Assembly (NCBI RefSeq): GCF_003815655.1
Contig: NZ_CP033917.1
Location: 1,674,001 to 1,738,000, forward strand
Origin: Chryseobacterium sp. G0201
GTDB taxonomy: Bacteria; Bacteroidota; Bacteroidia; Flavobacteriales; Weeksellaceae
Length of the DNA: 64,000 bases
Reading direction: 5' to 3'
The position numbers and the translations under genes were made by a program. The notes beneath the pieces were generated by a model that was given only the letters and a program-made list of their open reading frames with translations, made no database searches and was not told the origin of the DNA. Below, piece by piece: positions 1 through 8,470 of this stretch (position 1 is the stretch's first letter; each line of letters opens with the position of its first letter).

Positions 1-213
1 CAATTCGTTGACATCACCTTCAGCTTCTACTCCAAATGTTTTAAGAATATAAAGAGCTTCATTAAATTTTATCTGTTTAATGGTAGGAAGACTAGAGGTC
101 ATATCGTTGATACTAGACTGTAAAGTTTGCGTACTTGTAGCATCTACATGATCTTTCTTACATGCCGTAAAAAGCAATAAGCTGAAAATTAGTAGAAAAG
201 AAAACTTTTTCAT
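1..213 (-). CDS. Lipoprotein, C-terminus beyond window edge
   Basis: The reading frame opens with ATG at 213 and runs without a stop through the left edge, so only 71 residues are visible. It begins with a lipoprotein signal: MKK, a hydrophobic stretch and a TAC lipobox with the acceptor cysteine at about residue 18. KK and an acidic residue follow, so the mature protein should be lipid-anchored. The rest (SSINDMTSSLPTIKQIKF...) is helical and resembles short flavobacterial lipoproteins with a DUF6694-like helical domain, but that assignment is only an impression. An exact TAAATTTG -7 box lies 18 bp upstream. Function unknown. Confidence 0.7.
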   Translation of the reverse strand, partial: MKKFSFLLIFSLLLFTACKKDHVDATSTQTLQSSINDMTSSLPTIKQIKFNEALYILKTFGVEAEGDVNEL

Positions 214-230
214 GTTTTTTTGGTTTGCTA

Positions 231-238
231 CAAATTTA
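231..238 (-). promoter_or_regulatory. Promoter -7 box (TAAATTTG) of the edge lipoprotein gene
   Basis: The minus strand shows an exact match to the Bacteroidetes -7 consensus TAnnTTTG, 18 bp before the ATG at 213. No convincing -33 TTG is visible. Confidence 0.5.
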
Positions 239-264
239 ATAAAACCTTTACTAATAGACATTTT

Positions 265-1281
265 TTATTTTTTATTTTGTTGCTCTTTTAAATCATCTTT
301 AAAGAATGAGCTGAAAACGCTCTGCATGTTCGGAAAAGATGGTGTTTCCCAGAACTTTGTCTGATAATTGCTGTTATCTGTTCTGAATTTCACTTTTTCA
401 ATGTCGTTTTCGTTGCTGAAATTTAATTCTGTAGGATAGAAATTGGTATAAAGAATCAATTGATTGTAATCCGGCTCGCTTTTATGTTTTAACTTTAAAA
501 AATTGATTTCATTAAATTCTAATAAATCACGTAATGTTTTTTTGCTTCCTTTTTCATAGGAAAGATTTAAAATGCTTTTAATATCAAAAAATCTGTATCC
601 GAACAATGCAAATTCTTTTTTCTGTAAAGCTTCGCCGGTAATTTCGATTTGATCTTTTTGCTCGCCTTTGAGTTCTTTAATGGTTGATCTTTTACTTTTA
701 TAGTCTAAAATATTTCCCACTTCTTTTAAATCCGGAACCTCCAGTGTTGAATCATAATCCCACATTGCAGTCTGCTTTTTTTCAAACTTTACATCTTCCA
801 GTTTGTAGATTCTGTATTGCTCAACATTAGTACTTTTTAGTTTCTTGGTTTTATTATCAAAAATGTATGTGACGATTCCATCTGTATAACAATTCAGTTT
901 GTTGTTGACTGTTACATAAGAATTAAAGTTTCCTTTCACAAAAATATACTTTGCAGGCTTATTATTTTTAATAACTACCGTTTCGATATCTTTTACTCGG
1001 TCATTGATCTTTATTACTTCTTTATCAAAGTCTGAATAGGAGATCGTTGCAACCGAAAAATTATCATAGATGATTTGGAATTTTTCCTGCGCCGGATCTA
1101 TAGATTTCTTATCTATTTTTCCATCAATATCAGAAAAAGCAAGAACGCTTCCGTCTTTTCCGAAAACTGAAACTTTAGGAAGTGGTTTATTTGTTTTTTC
1201 CGAAACAAAAGTAATGGATTGTGCATTGATGATTTGAAATGCAAAAACGAATAACATGTAGAACAGATAACCTTTTTTCAT
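265..1281 (-). CDS. Secreted protein with N-terminal carboxypeptidase-regulatory-like segment
   Basis: This 338-residue protein starts with a signal peptide (MKKGYLFYMLFVFAFQIINA, cleavage near residue 20). Residues about 22-75 (SITFVSEKTNKPLPKVSVFG ... SDIDGK) have the pattern of the CarboxypepD_reg-like beta-sandwich common at the start of Bacteroidetes surface proteins: a variant of 'xPLxxVxVxxxxG...TDxxGxF'. The remainder is mixed beta and charged, with no motif I recognise, and ends in a lysine-rich tail. There is no membrane segment after the signal, so it is probably periplasmic or outer-membrane associated. It is 51 bp upstream of the edge lipoprotein gene and on the same strand, but that gene has its own -7 box. 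Specific role unknown. Confidence 0.75.
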   Translation of the reverse strand: MKKGYLFYMLFVFAFQIINAQSITFVSEKTNKPLPKVSVFGKDGSVLAFSDIDGKIDKKSIDPAQEKFQIIYDNFSVATISYSDFDKEVIKINDRVKDIETVVIKNNKPAKYIFVKGNFNSYVTVNNKLNCYTDGIVTYIFDNKTKKLKSTNVEQYRIYKLEDVKFEKKQTAMWDYDSTLEVPDLKEVGNILDYKSKRSTIKELKGEQKDQIEITGEALQKKEFALFGYRFFDIKSILNLSYEKGSKKTLRDLLEFNEINFLKLKHKSEPDYNQLILYTNFYPTELNFSNENDIEKVKFRTDNSNYQTKFWETPSFPNMQSVFSSFFKDDLKEQQNKK

Positions 1282-1369
1282 AATAATTTTTTAATAGTTA
1301 TATAACCAATCTATTCATAAGACAACTTAATTTTAAAAAAGTTGCATGGAATGGTGGATTTATTCCATA

Positions 1370-1402
1370 AAAAAAGACTGATTATTTAATAATCAGTCTT
1401 TT
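1370..1402 (-). terminator. Rho-independent terminator of the act operon
   Basis: On the minus strand AAAGACTGATTA pairs with TAATCAGTCTTT across a short loop and is followed by a run of seven T. It lies just beyond the actF stop, so the operon ends here. Confidence 0.85.
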
Positions 1403-1426
1403 AAAGTTTTATTATGTTACAAGTCC

Positions 1427-2758
1427 TTAGAAAGGATACTCATAAATTTCAGATTCATGTAAGAATGGGTTACCTGTAGGAATCAATTTAAGTTTAGCTA
1501 ATGCAGAAAGCACTGTAAACATAAATAATCCAACTACAAATAATACAGCTCCTAATATTAGCAACAATACTTCCGGAGTGTTCCAGAAAGGTCCTACCGT
1601 TCCCGGCATTACCATGTTAAAGTAATCTAACAAGTGACCTAAAATAACCACAACTGCCATTACTGTAACCACTTTGTAGTTTCTCTTAATACTACTACTT
1701 ACTAATACCAATAATGGTAATAAGAAGTTGATGATCAACATTGGTAAGAAAGTAACACCGTAATGTTGAAATCTTCCAAAGAAGTAGTTAACCTCTTCCG
1801 GTACGTTTGCATACCAATAAAGCATAAACTGTGCAAACCACGTGTACGTCCAAAGCATACTTGTAGCGAAAAGGAAAACTCCTAAATCATGCAAGTGATT
1901 GTCATTGAACTGTGGTAAGAAACCATTTTTCTTAAGATAAACACTTAATAAAATGATAACAGCAATACCACTTGAAAGGCAACTAACCATTGAATACCAG
2001 ATATACATTGTAGAATACCAGTGAGGGTCAATAGACATCAACCAGTCCCAAGCCCAAGCTGCAGAAGCAAACCCGAAGAATGCGATATATCCAACAGCCC
2101 ATCTGTAAAGGAATTGATACTCAACTAATGATTTTGTATCATCTACTTTTTTAGACTGTGCTTTCAATTTCCATGCGAAGAATGATGCTCCGATTACGTA
2201 GATCAATGTTCTGATTGCATAGAAAGGAATATTTAAGAATCTTTTCTTTTCAAATAAGATCACATCAAAATGTGCAGAGTTTGGATCTGTTAAATCCGGA
2301 TCCATCCAGTGGAATAGGTGACCTTGGTGAAAAATGTTCAATAACATTAGAATTACCAAGATTGCACCACCGTAAGGGATGTAAGAAGCAATCGCTTCCA
2401 TTACTCTTGTAATGATGATCGGCCATCCTGCGTGAGCAGCGTGCTGAATACAATAGAAAAATAATACTGCGCAGCTTACTCCAAAGAAAAATACAGCCAC
2501 AAAGTGTATTGCCGCTAAAGGCTGATTGTGAATCTGTAGTTCCGCATGTTCCAAGTGAGCAGCGTGATCCTGAGGACCAATCATTTCACTTGAATGTGTA
2601 GGAGCAGTGTGACCAGAAGCATGAACAGCTTCCATCATTTGTTCTATTCTTTCTGTGCTAATTCCTTTATTCAAGAAAAAACCAATACCAAACAGAACTA
2701 AACCTACAACAAGAAGTATTAGAGAAGTTGATTTTAATTTTGGTGAAAAACTATACAT
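1427..2758 (-). CDS. actF: Alternative complex III quinol-oxidising membrane subunit ActF
   Basis: This 443-residue polytopic membrane protein is the last gene of the act operon. It has about ten hydrophobic segments, starting with one at residues 12-30. A histidine-rich loop follows (HASGHTAP...HAAHLEHAELQIH, about 45-78), then the conserved W-rich helices (AWAWDWLMSIDPHWYSTMY) typical of the quinone-binding NrfD/ActC-ActF family. In alternative complex III, ActF and ActC form the membrane core that oxidises menaquinol. The start lies 8 bp after the actE stop. Length and position match known Bacteroidetes operons. The assignment rests on family resemblance and operon order. Confidence 0.93.
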   Translation of the reverse strand: MYSFSPKLKSTSLILLVVGLVLFGIGFFLNKGISTERIEQMMEAVHASGHTAPTHSSEMIGPQDHAAHLEHAELQIHNQPLAAIHFVAVFFFGVSCAVLFFYCIQHAAHAGWPIIITRVMEAIASYIPYGGAILVILMLLNIFHQGHLFHWMDPDLTDPNSAHFDVILFEKKRFLNIPFYAIRTLIYVIGASFFAWKLKAQSKKVDDTKSLVEYQFLYRWAVGYIAFFGFASAAWAWDWLMSIDPHWYSTMYIWYSMVSCLSSGIAVIILLSVYLKKNGFLPQFNDNHLHDLGVFLFATSMLWTYTWFAQFMLYWYANVPEEVNYFFGRFQHYGVTFLPMLIINFLLPLLVLVSSSIKRNYKVVTVMAVVVILGHLLDYFNMVMPGTVGPFWNTPEVLLLILGAVLFVVGLFMFTVLSALAKLKLIPTGNPFLHESEIYEYPF

Positions 2759-2766
2759 TTCTTTTC

Positions 2767-3468
2767 TTATTTTTTAGTTTCGGTAGTAGTCTCTGTTGCA
2801 GCTGCAGCTGGTGTAGCTGTAGCCGTTGTAGCTGCTGCGGGTGCTGCCGCTCCTTTTTTGAAGGCGCTCATCACATACATTGCAACTCTCCATCTGTCTC
2901 CAGCGTTAAGTTGTCCTGCATAAGAACCCATCGCGTTTCTACCGTTTGTTAGTACATAATGAACAGACCCTACAGTAATTTCTCTATCAGCATAGTTTGG
3001 TACACCAGAGAAAGCACCGCTTTGTACAATTGGTCCCTGTCCATCACCTCCTGTTCCATGACATGCAGCACAAGTATGGTCAAAAAGTATTTTTCCTCTT
3101 TCGATATCCTTAGCAGCATTTGCCGGATTTAAAGGAGAAGCAGTCATCTTTTTAGATGCATCATATCCTGCATTATATTCGTCTGCATTTTTTGGAAGTA
3201 AACCTTCTTCAAAAACACCGTCTTTATTTTGAGCTACCGATCCTTCTACTGGAGCAAGACCTGTTGCAAAACTATTTTTAACAAACGCCGGAATTTCATT
3301 TTCATGATCTGAATACGCATCCTGAGCCTTCATCAATGGATCATAAGCTACAGGAAAGTACATATCCGGGAAATATACCAACGGAGTGTTTTCTTTCGGT
3401 CCGCAAGAATTAAGTAAAACTGTAGTTAAACCTAAAATTGCTGTAATTTTTAATACATTCTTTTTCAT
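2767..3468 (-). CDS. actE: Alternative complex III monoheme cytochrome c lipoprotein ActE
   Basis: This 233-residue lipoprotein has signal MKKNVLKITA...LLNSC with acceptor Cys22. One heme c site, CAACH, lies at residues 133-137 in a cytochrome c fold (ERGKILFDHTCAACHGTGGDG), with Met ligand candidates further on (GRNAMGSY). The last 30 residues are a low-complexity Ala/Thr/Glu tail. ActE is one of the periplasmic cytochromes that pass electrons from ACIII to the terminal oxidase. Only 1 bp separates it from the actD stop, indicating translational coupling. Confidence 0.93.
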   Translation of the reverse strand: MKKNVLKITAILGLTTVLLNSCGPKENTPLVYFPDMYFPVAYDPLMKAQDAYSDHENEIPAFVKNSFATGLAPVEGSVAQNKDGVFEEGLLPKNADEYNAGYDASKKMTASPLNPANAAKDIERGKILFDHTCAACHGTGGDGQGPIVQSGAFSGVPNYADREITVGSVHYVLTNGRNAMGSYAGQLNAGDRWRVAMYVMSAFKKGAAAPAAATTATATPAAAATETTTETKK

Positions 3469-3469
3469 T

Positions 3470-3991
3470 TTAAGCGTCTTTAACAGTTATTTCTTCAACT
3501 CCAGTCTCAATAAGCAACTGCTTCACAGATTCTACATCTTCAGTTACAAACTCCATAAGGAATTTATCATCTGTAGTTCTAGGATCAGGGTTTTGTGCAG
3601 GAGCTCCGGGATACATTTTGTTTCTTACTAAGAAAGTCAATGACATCATGTGAGCGGCACAGAAAACCATCAATTCAAACATTGGAACTACGAATGCAGG
3701 CATGTTGTGCGCCCAGTCAAAAGCAGGTTTACCACCAATGTTTTGAGGCCAGTCATGGTTCATTACGTACCAAGTAACTGTTGCACCAATAGTAACACCA
3801 TAAAGTGCGTAGAAGAATGCAGCATCAGAGATTCTAGTTTTCTTTAAACCTAAAGCTTTATCTAGTCCGTGAACCGGGAATGGAGTATAAACTTCGTTTA
3901 TCGCAATCCCTTTATCGTTGAATGCCTTAACGCCGTTCATTAAATCGTCGTCGTCAGCATAAAGTCCGTATACAATTTTAGTGGTGCTCAT
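3470..3991 (-). CDS. actD: Alternative complex III subunit ActD (DUF3341)
   Basis: This is a DUF3341 protein of about 173 residues: a soluble N-terminal segment (TTKIVYGLYADDDDLMNGVKA...GIAINEVYTPFPVHGLD) followed by two membrane helices (about 55-75 and 95-118). I chose the ATG at 3991 (MSTTKIVY) rather than the in-frame upstream codon at 4018. The protein family starts with this segment, AAGGAG sits directly before this ATG, and it leaves the common small overlap (14 bp) with the end of actC. ActD is a structural membrane subunit of ACIII. Confidence 0.9.
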   Translation of the reverse strand: MSTTKIVYGLYADDDDLMNGVKAFNDKGIAINEVYTPFPVHGLDKALGLKKTRISDAAFFYALYGVTIGATVTWYVMNHDWPQNIGGKPAFDWAHNMPAFVVPMFELMVFCAAHMMSLTFLVRNKMYPGAPAQNPDPRTTDDKFLMEFVTEDVESVKQLLIETGVEEITVKDA

Positions 3992-5375
3992 CTCCTTCTT
4001 TTGCTTTATAAGTTTCACCTGAGATTTTCAGAATTGATTTCAATTCGGCCTGTGCAATTACAGGGAATGTTCTTGCGTATAATAAGAATAATACAGAGAA
4101 GAATCCGATTGTTCCTAAATATACACCCACATCAATGATCGTTGGTTTAAACATTGTCCAAGATCCAGGTAAGTAGTCTCTAGAAAGGTTGATAACGATG
4201 ATATCAAAACGCTCGAACCACATACCGATGTTGATGATTAATGCAATAATAAATGTTGCAATGATATTTGTTCTTATTCTCTTGAACCAGAATAGTGCAG
4301 GAATAATTAAGTTACAGCTAATCAATGCCCAGAACGCCCACCAGTAAGGACCGGTTGCTGCACCTGGAGAAAGATAAGTAAAGTCTTCAAATCTTGATCC
4401 TGAGTACCATCCGATGAAATATTCAGTTGCATAAGCTACAGTTACCATACCACCTGTTAGGATGATTACGATGTTCATAATTTCGATATGATACATTGTA
4501 ATATAGTCTTCTAAATGACAAACTTTTCTAGCGATCAACAATAGTGTTTGTACCATTGCAAATCCTGAGAAGATCGCCCCTGCAACGAAGTAAGGAGGAT
4601 AGATCGTAGAGTGCCATCCTTTAATAACCGAAGTTGCGAAGTCAAAAGATACGGTAGTGTGTACTGAGAATACAAGTGGAGTAGCTAAACCTGCAAGAAC
4701 CAAAGATAATTCTTCGAATCTCTGCCAGTGTTTTGCTTTACCACCCCAACCGAATGCTAGGAATGTATAAATTTTCTTTGTCCAAGGAGTTTTTGCTCTA
4801 TCTCTGATCATCGCAAAGTCAGGGATTAATCCCATGAACCAGAATACGGTTGATACTGAGAAATACGTAGAGATCGCAAATACGTCCCAAAGTAGAGGAG
4901 AGTTGAAGTTCCCCCAAAGAGAACCAAACTGGTTAGGTAAAGGGAAAACCCAATATCCTACCCAAACTCTACCCATGTGGATAACAGGGAAGATTGCCGC
5001 CTGAACAACCGCGAAGATAGTCATCGCTTCAGCTGAACGGTTTACAGACATTCTCCAACGCTGTCTAAATAATAATAATACTGCGGAGATAAGTGTTCCG
5101 GCGTGACCGATACCTACCCACCATACGAAGTTGGTAATATCCCAACCCCAGTTAATAGTTCTGTTAAGCCCCCATGCTCCAATACCTGTCCCGATAGTAT
5201 AAGCGATACAGCCGAATCCGTAGATGAAAAGAACTAAGGCTGCATATAGTGATACCCACCATAATTTTCCTGCTCTTTCTTCGATAGGTCGTGCGATATC
5301 TTCTGTAATATCGTGATAAGTTTTGTGACCAATAATTAGAGGTTCCCTTATCGGAGCTTCGTAATGTCCTGACAT
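3978..5375 (-). CDS. actC: Alternative complex III membrane subunit ActC (NrfD-like)
   Basis: This 465-residue NrfD-like polytopic protein has about ten transmembrane segments. It begins MSGHYEAPIREPLIIGHKTYHDITEDIARPIE, the usual ActC leader, and contains conserved membrane residues such as GHAGTLISAVLLLFRQRWR and the IHMGRVWVGYW stretch near the menaquinol site. In ACIII it contacts the iron-sulfur subunit ActB and is a likely quinol oxidation site. Its stop lies inside the start of actD, and its start is 25 bp after the actB stop. Confidence 0.94.
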   Translation of the reverse strand: MSGHYEAPIREPLIIGHKTYHDITEDIARPIEERAGKLWWVSLYAALVLFIYGFGCIAYTIGTGIGAWGLNRTINWGWDITNFVWWVGIGHAGTLISAVLLLFRQRWRMSVNRSAEAMTIFAVVQAAIFPVIHMGRVWVGYWVFPLPNQFGSLWGNFNSPLLWDVFAISTYFSVSTVFWFMGLIPDFAMIRDRAKTPWTKKIYTFLAFGWGGKAKHWQRFEELSLVLAGLATPLVFSVHTTVSFDFATSVIKGWHSTIYPPYFVAGAIFSGFAMVQTLLLIARKVCHLEDYITMYHIEIMNIVIILTGGMVTVAYATEYFIGWYSGSRFEDFTYLSPGAATGPYWWAFWALISCNLIIPALFWFKRIRTNIIATFIIALIINIGMWFERFDIIVINLSRDYLPGSWTMFKPTIIDVGVYLGTIGFFSVLFLLYARTFPVIAQAELKSILKISGETYKAKEGDEHH

Positions 5376-5400
5376 TTTTTACCTATTTATTATTTAAACT

Positions 5401-8400
5401 TTATTTTTCTACTCTGTTTCTTACTTTAGTGTGATAGAACACGTTTGGCTTGGTTCCGATCTCTTCTAGTAAATAATATCTTCTGTTGCTAGAATATAAT
5501 TTTCTAACTTCAGATTCTTTGTCATTCATATCTCCAAACTTCATGGATCCTGTAGAACAAGCTGCTGCACAAGCAACCGATTCTTGGAATTCATTGTCTG
5601 TAACTTTTCTTCCCTCTTTTTTAGCTGAAAGAATAGTTGCCTGAGTCTTTTGGATACACATTGAACATTTCTCCATAACCCCTCTTGTTCTTACAACAAC
5701 ATCCGGGTTAAGAACCATTCTTCCTAAATCGTTATTTTGATTGAAGTCGAATTTATCATTCAAGTTATATGTAAACCAGTTGAAACGTCTTACTTTGTAC
5801 GGACAGTTGTTTGCACAATATCTAGTACCGATACATCTATTGTAAGCCATGTGGTTTTGACCTTGCTTACTGTGAGAAGTAGCCGCTACCGGACATACAG
5901 TTTCACATGGAGCGTGGTTACAGTGCTGACACATTACCGGTTGGAAAATCACATCAGGACTTTCGTTTGGCTCGATTAAGATGTCGTATAAGTTAGGAAC
6001 GTTAAGTCCTCTTTCAATACCTTCTTTAGTTTCGATCTTTTCTTTAGCAGAGTAGTAACGGTCAATTCTTAACCAATACATATCTCTGGACATTCTGATC
6101 TCTTCTTTACCTACAACAGGAACGTTGTTTTCTGCCTGACAAGCAATAATACATGCTCCACAACCAGTACAAGAGTTCAAGTCAACTGATAAGTTGAAGT
6201 GAGGACCATCTGTATCATCGAATGCATCCCAAAGGTCAATTTTACCAGCTGGCAATGCTCCGCTGATCGTGTGGTACTCCAAAGGCTTGTTCCATCCTTT
6301 GTGCTCGTCATCGAATGCTACGTTGATATATTCAGCTAAAGGAACTTCTTTAGCAATCTCGTAACGTCCCATTAGAGTATTCTGAAGCTGAATACCTGCA
6401 AATTCATGATCTTCACCTGTTTTTTCAATCTTAGCGTTTGATACAACTAAGTTAGAACCATCAAATAAAGGATAAGCGTTTACACCTGTATCAGCGGTAG
6501 CTCCTGAGTTTTTCTTACCATATCCAAGCGCAAGACCTACTGATCCGTCTGCTTGTCCCGGTTGAATGAATACAGGAACATCTTTTATTGTTACTCCGTT
6601 TACAGTAAGGTTTACGATTGAACCGTCTAACTGCATTCTAGCATTAAGATCGTTTTCAATACCTAATCTTTCTGCATCTTTAGGAGAAATTGTCAAGTAG
6701 TTATCCCAAGACATTCTAGTGATCGGATCCGGTAATTCCTGCAACCAAGGGTTGTTTGCCTGAGTACCATCTCCCATTGAAGTCTTAGTATATAATACCA
6801 ATTCCAGATCAGAAGCTTTGAAGTTTCCTAATTCAGCAATAGCTTGAGCAGCATTTCCACCAGCATAAGACAACGTTGTTGCATTATTAGAAGGAACGAT
6901 ACCGTTATATAAAGCTTTGTTGAAAGAAGTTGCCCCTAAGATTGAAGCAGAACTAGCTTTTAAATAATCGTAGTAGTTATTAGCAGCGTTGTTTTTTCCG
7001 TTTTTCCAAACCAATAGAGATTCTTCAATCTGTCTTGATTTGTAGATTTTTTGAATTGTTGGCTGCATTAATGTATAAACTCCGGTCTGAGGCTCCATAT
7101 CACCCCAAGATTCTAGCCAGTTAGCTACAGGAATTACAGCTTTCGCTGCCTTGTACATTTCATTTTTCTTATCTGCAACAGCAATTACATAAGGAACCTT
7201 AGTTAAAGATTTTTTGAAATCTTCTCCTTTTGGATGAGAATAGATAGGATCTACGTTGTTTGTAATTAATACTCCAACCTGTCCTGCGTTTACCCATGTT
7301 AAGAATTCGTTATATCTTGCTTTGTCAAATTCTCTTAAGAAGTTTGCTTTACCAGTGAAAGCTACTGAGCCTAATTTTTGGTTGATCAAGTGTGCAAGAA
7401 CCTGAGCTCCTTTAGAACCGTCAGCCAATACTACAGCTTTGCTGCCTTTAGCCTGTAATTCTTTTACGATCTCAGAAGCAATCTTGTCAGAAGCAGCGCC
7501 TCCTCCTACGATTGCATTGTAAACTTCAACTAAAGTTTTGTTTACAGCACTTGGCTTTAATCTATATCTTGAGTCAGCATTAGCACCAGTTAAAGACATG
7601 TTTGATTCCACTTGGATGTGTCTCAACATGTTTGCTCCCGGTTTTCTTGCTTCTGCAAAAGAAGTTTCTAAGCTTCCCGCGTTGTAATCTCCTAAGAAAT
7701 CTGCCTGGAAAGAAACTACTAATTCAGAACCTTTAAGATCGTAAACAGGTAATGCTCTTTGTCCGAATACTTCCTGAGCAGCATCTAATCCTGCAGAGTA
7801 AGGGAAAGCATCAAAAGTTACTAATTCAGCTGTAGGATATTTTGCTTTAAAATCAGCGAATAACTTTTTGAAAGTAGGTGAAGCAAAAGATTGAGATAAA
7901 AGAACGATCTTCTTACCAGCTGCCTTAGCTTCTTCTAATCCTTTAAGAACGAAATCATCTACTTTATCGAAAGTTTCGTCTTTACCGTCTAGCTTAGGTT
8001 GCTTTACTTTATCATTATCATAAAGAGAAAGTACTGCTGCCTGAGCTCTAGCGTTAGTTTTACCTAAATCACCAGCAGCCGGGTTTGGATCAATTTTGAT
8101 TGGTCTACCTTCACGAGTTTTTACTAAAACACTAGCGAAATCGAATCCATCAAAATATGTTGAAGCGTAGAAATTTGGAACCCCCGGAATAATATCATGA
8201 GGTTTTACCACGTAAGGAATCGTTTTAATTACCGGAGCTTCACAAGCAGCAAGCGTTACCGCCGCTGTAGAGAATCCTAGTAACTTTAAGAAATCTCTTC
8301 TTGAAGTACTTGATCCGTTTTGTTCAGCATCTCCAAGGAAATCTTCTACCGGAATTTCTTCCTGAAACTCTTTCTGAGCCAGCTTATTATTTAAAGCTGG

Positions 8401-8448
8401 GTCTTTAAGTTCATGAATACTTCTAAATTGTATTTTGTTTGAAGCCAT
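5401..8448 (-). CDS. actB: Alternative complex III iron-sulfur/molybdopterin-fold subunit ActB
   Basis: This 1015-residue protein has two parts. Residues about 85-720 are a molybdopterin-oxidoreductase-like fold; in known ACIII it binds no cofactor. Residues about 750-1000 form a ferredoxin-like module with four cysteine groups: CTGCGACIIAC, CQHCNHAPCETVC, CIGTRYCANNC and CSMC...CAAAC. The N-terminus carries a twin-arginine motif, SRRDFLK (R50-R51), and then LAAC, a lipobox with Cys69. It is therefore probably exported folded by Tat and then lipid-anchored. It passes electrons from ActC to the ActA/ActE hemes. It is 22 bp downstream of actA. Confidence 0.95.
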   Translation of the reverse strand: MASNKIQFRSIHELKDPALNNKLAQKEFQEEIPVEDFLGDAEQNGSSTSRRDFLKLLGFSTAAVTLAACEAPVIKTIPYVVKPHDIIPGVPNFYASTYFDGFDFASVLVKTREGRPIKIDPNPAAGDLGKTNARAQAAVLSLYDNDKVKQPKLDGKDETFDKVDDFVLKGLEEAKAAGKKIVLLSQSFASPTFKKLFADFKAKYPTAELVTFDAFPYSAGLDAAQEVFGQRALPVYDLKGSELVVSFQADFLGDYNAGSLETSFAEARKPGANMLRHIQVESNMSLTGANADSRYRLKPSAVNKTLVEVYNAIVGGGAASDKIASEIVKELQAKGSKAVVLADGSKGAQVLAHLINQKLGSVAFTGKANFLREFDKARYNEFLTWVNAGQVGVLITNNVDPIYSHPKGEDFKKSLTKVPYVIAVADKKNEMYKAAKAVIPVANWLESWGDMEPQTGVYTLMQPTIQKIYKSRQIEESLLVWKNGKNNAANNYYDYLKASSASILGATSFNKALYNGIVPSNNATTLSYAGGNAAQAIAELGNFKASDLELVLYTKTSMGDGTQANNPWLQELPDPITRMSWDNYLTISPKDAERLGIENDLNARMQLDGSIVNLTVNGVTIKDVPVFIQPGQADGSVGLALGYGKKNSGATADTGVNAYPLFDGSNLVVSNAKIEKTGEDHEFAGIQLQNTLMGRYEIAKEVPLAEYINVAFDDEHKGWNKPLEYHTISGALPAGKIDLWDAFDDTDGPHFNLSVDLNSCTGCGACIIACQAENNVPVVGKEEIRMSRDMYWLRIDRYYSAKEKIETKEGIERGLNVPNLYDILIEPNESPDVIFQPVMCQHCNHAPCETVCPVAATSHSKQGQNHMAYNRCIGTRYCANNCPYKVRRFNWFTYNLNDKFDFNQNNDLGRMVLNPDVVVRTRGVMEKCSMCIQKTQATILSAKKEGRKVTDNEFQESVACAAACSTGSMKFGDMNDKESEVRKLYSSNRRYYLLEEIGTKPNVFYHTKVRNRVEK

Positions 8449-8470
8449 TTATACTTCTAATTTTTAGTTA

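Noticed and set aside
2728..2952. Cysteine- and serine-rich plus-strand frame
   Set aside because: Antisense to the Ala/Thr tail of actE; the Cys codons are complement artefacts of GCA/GCT runs.
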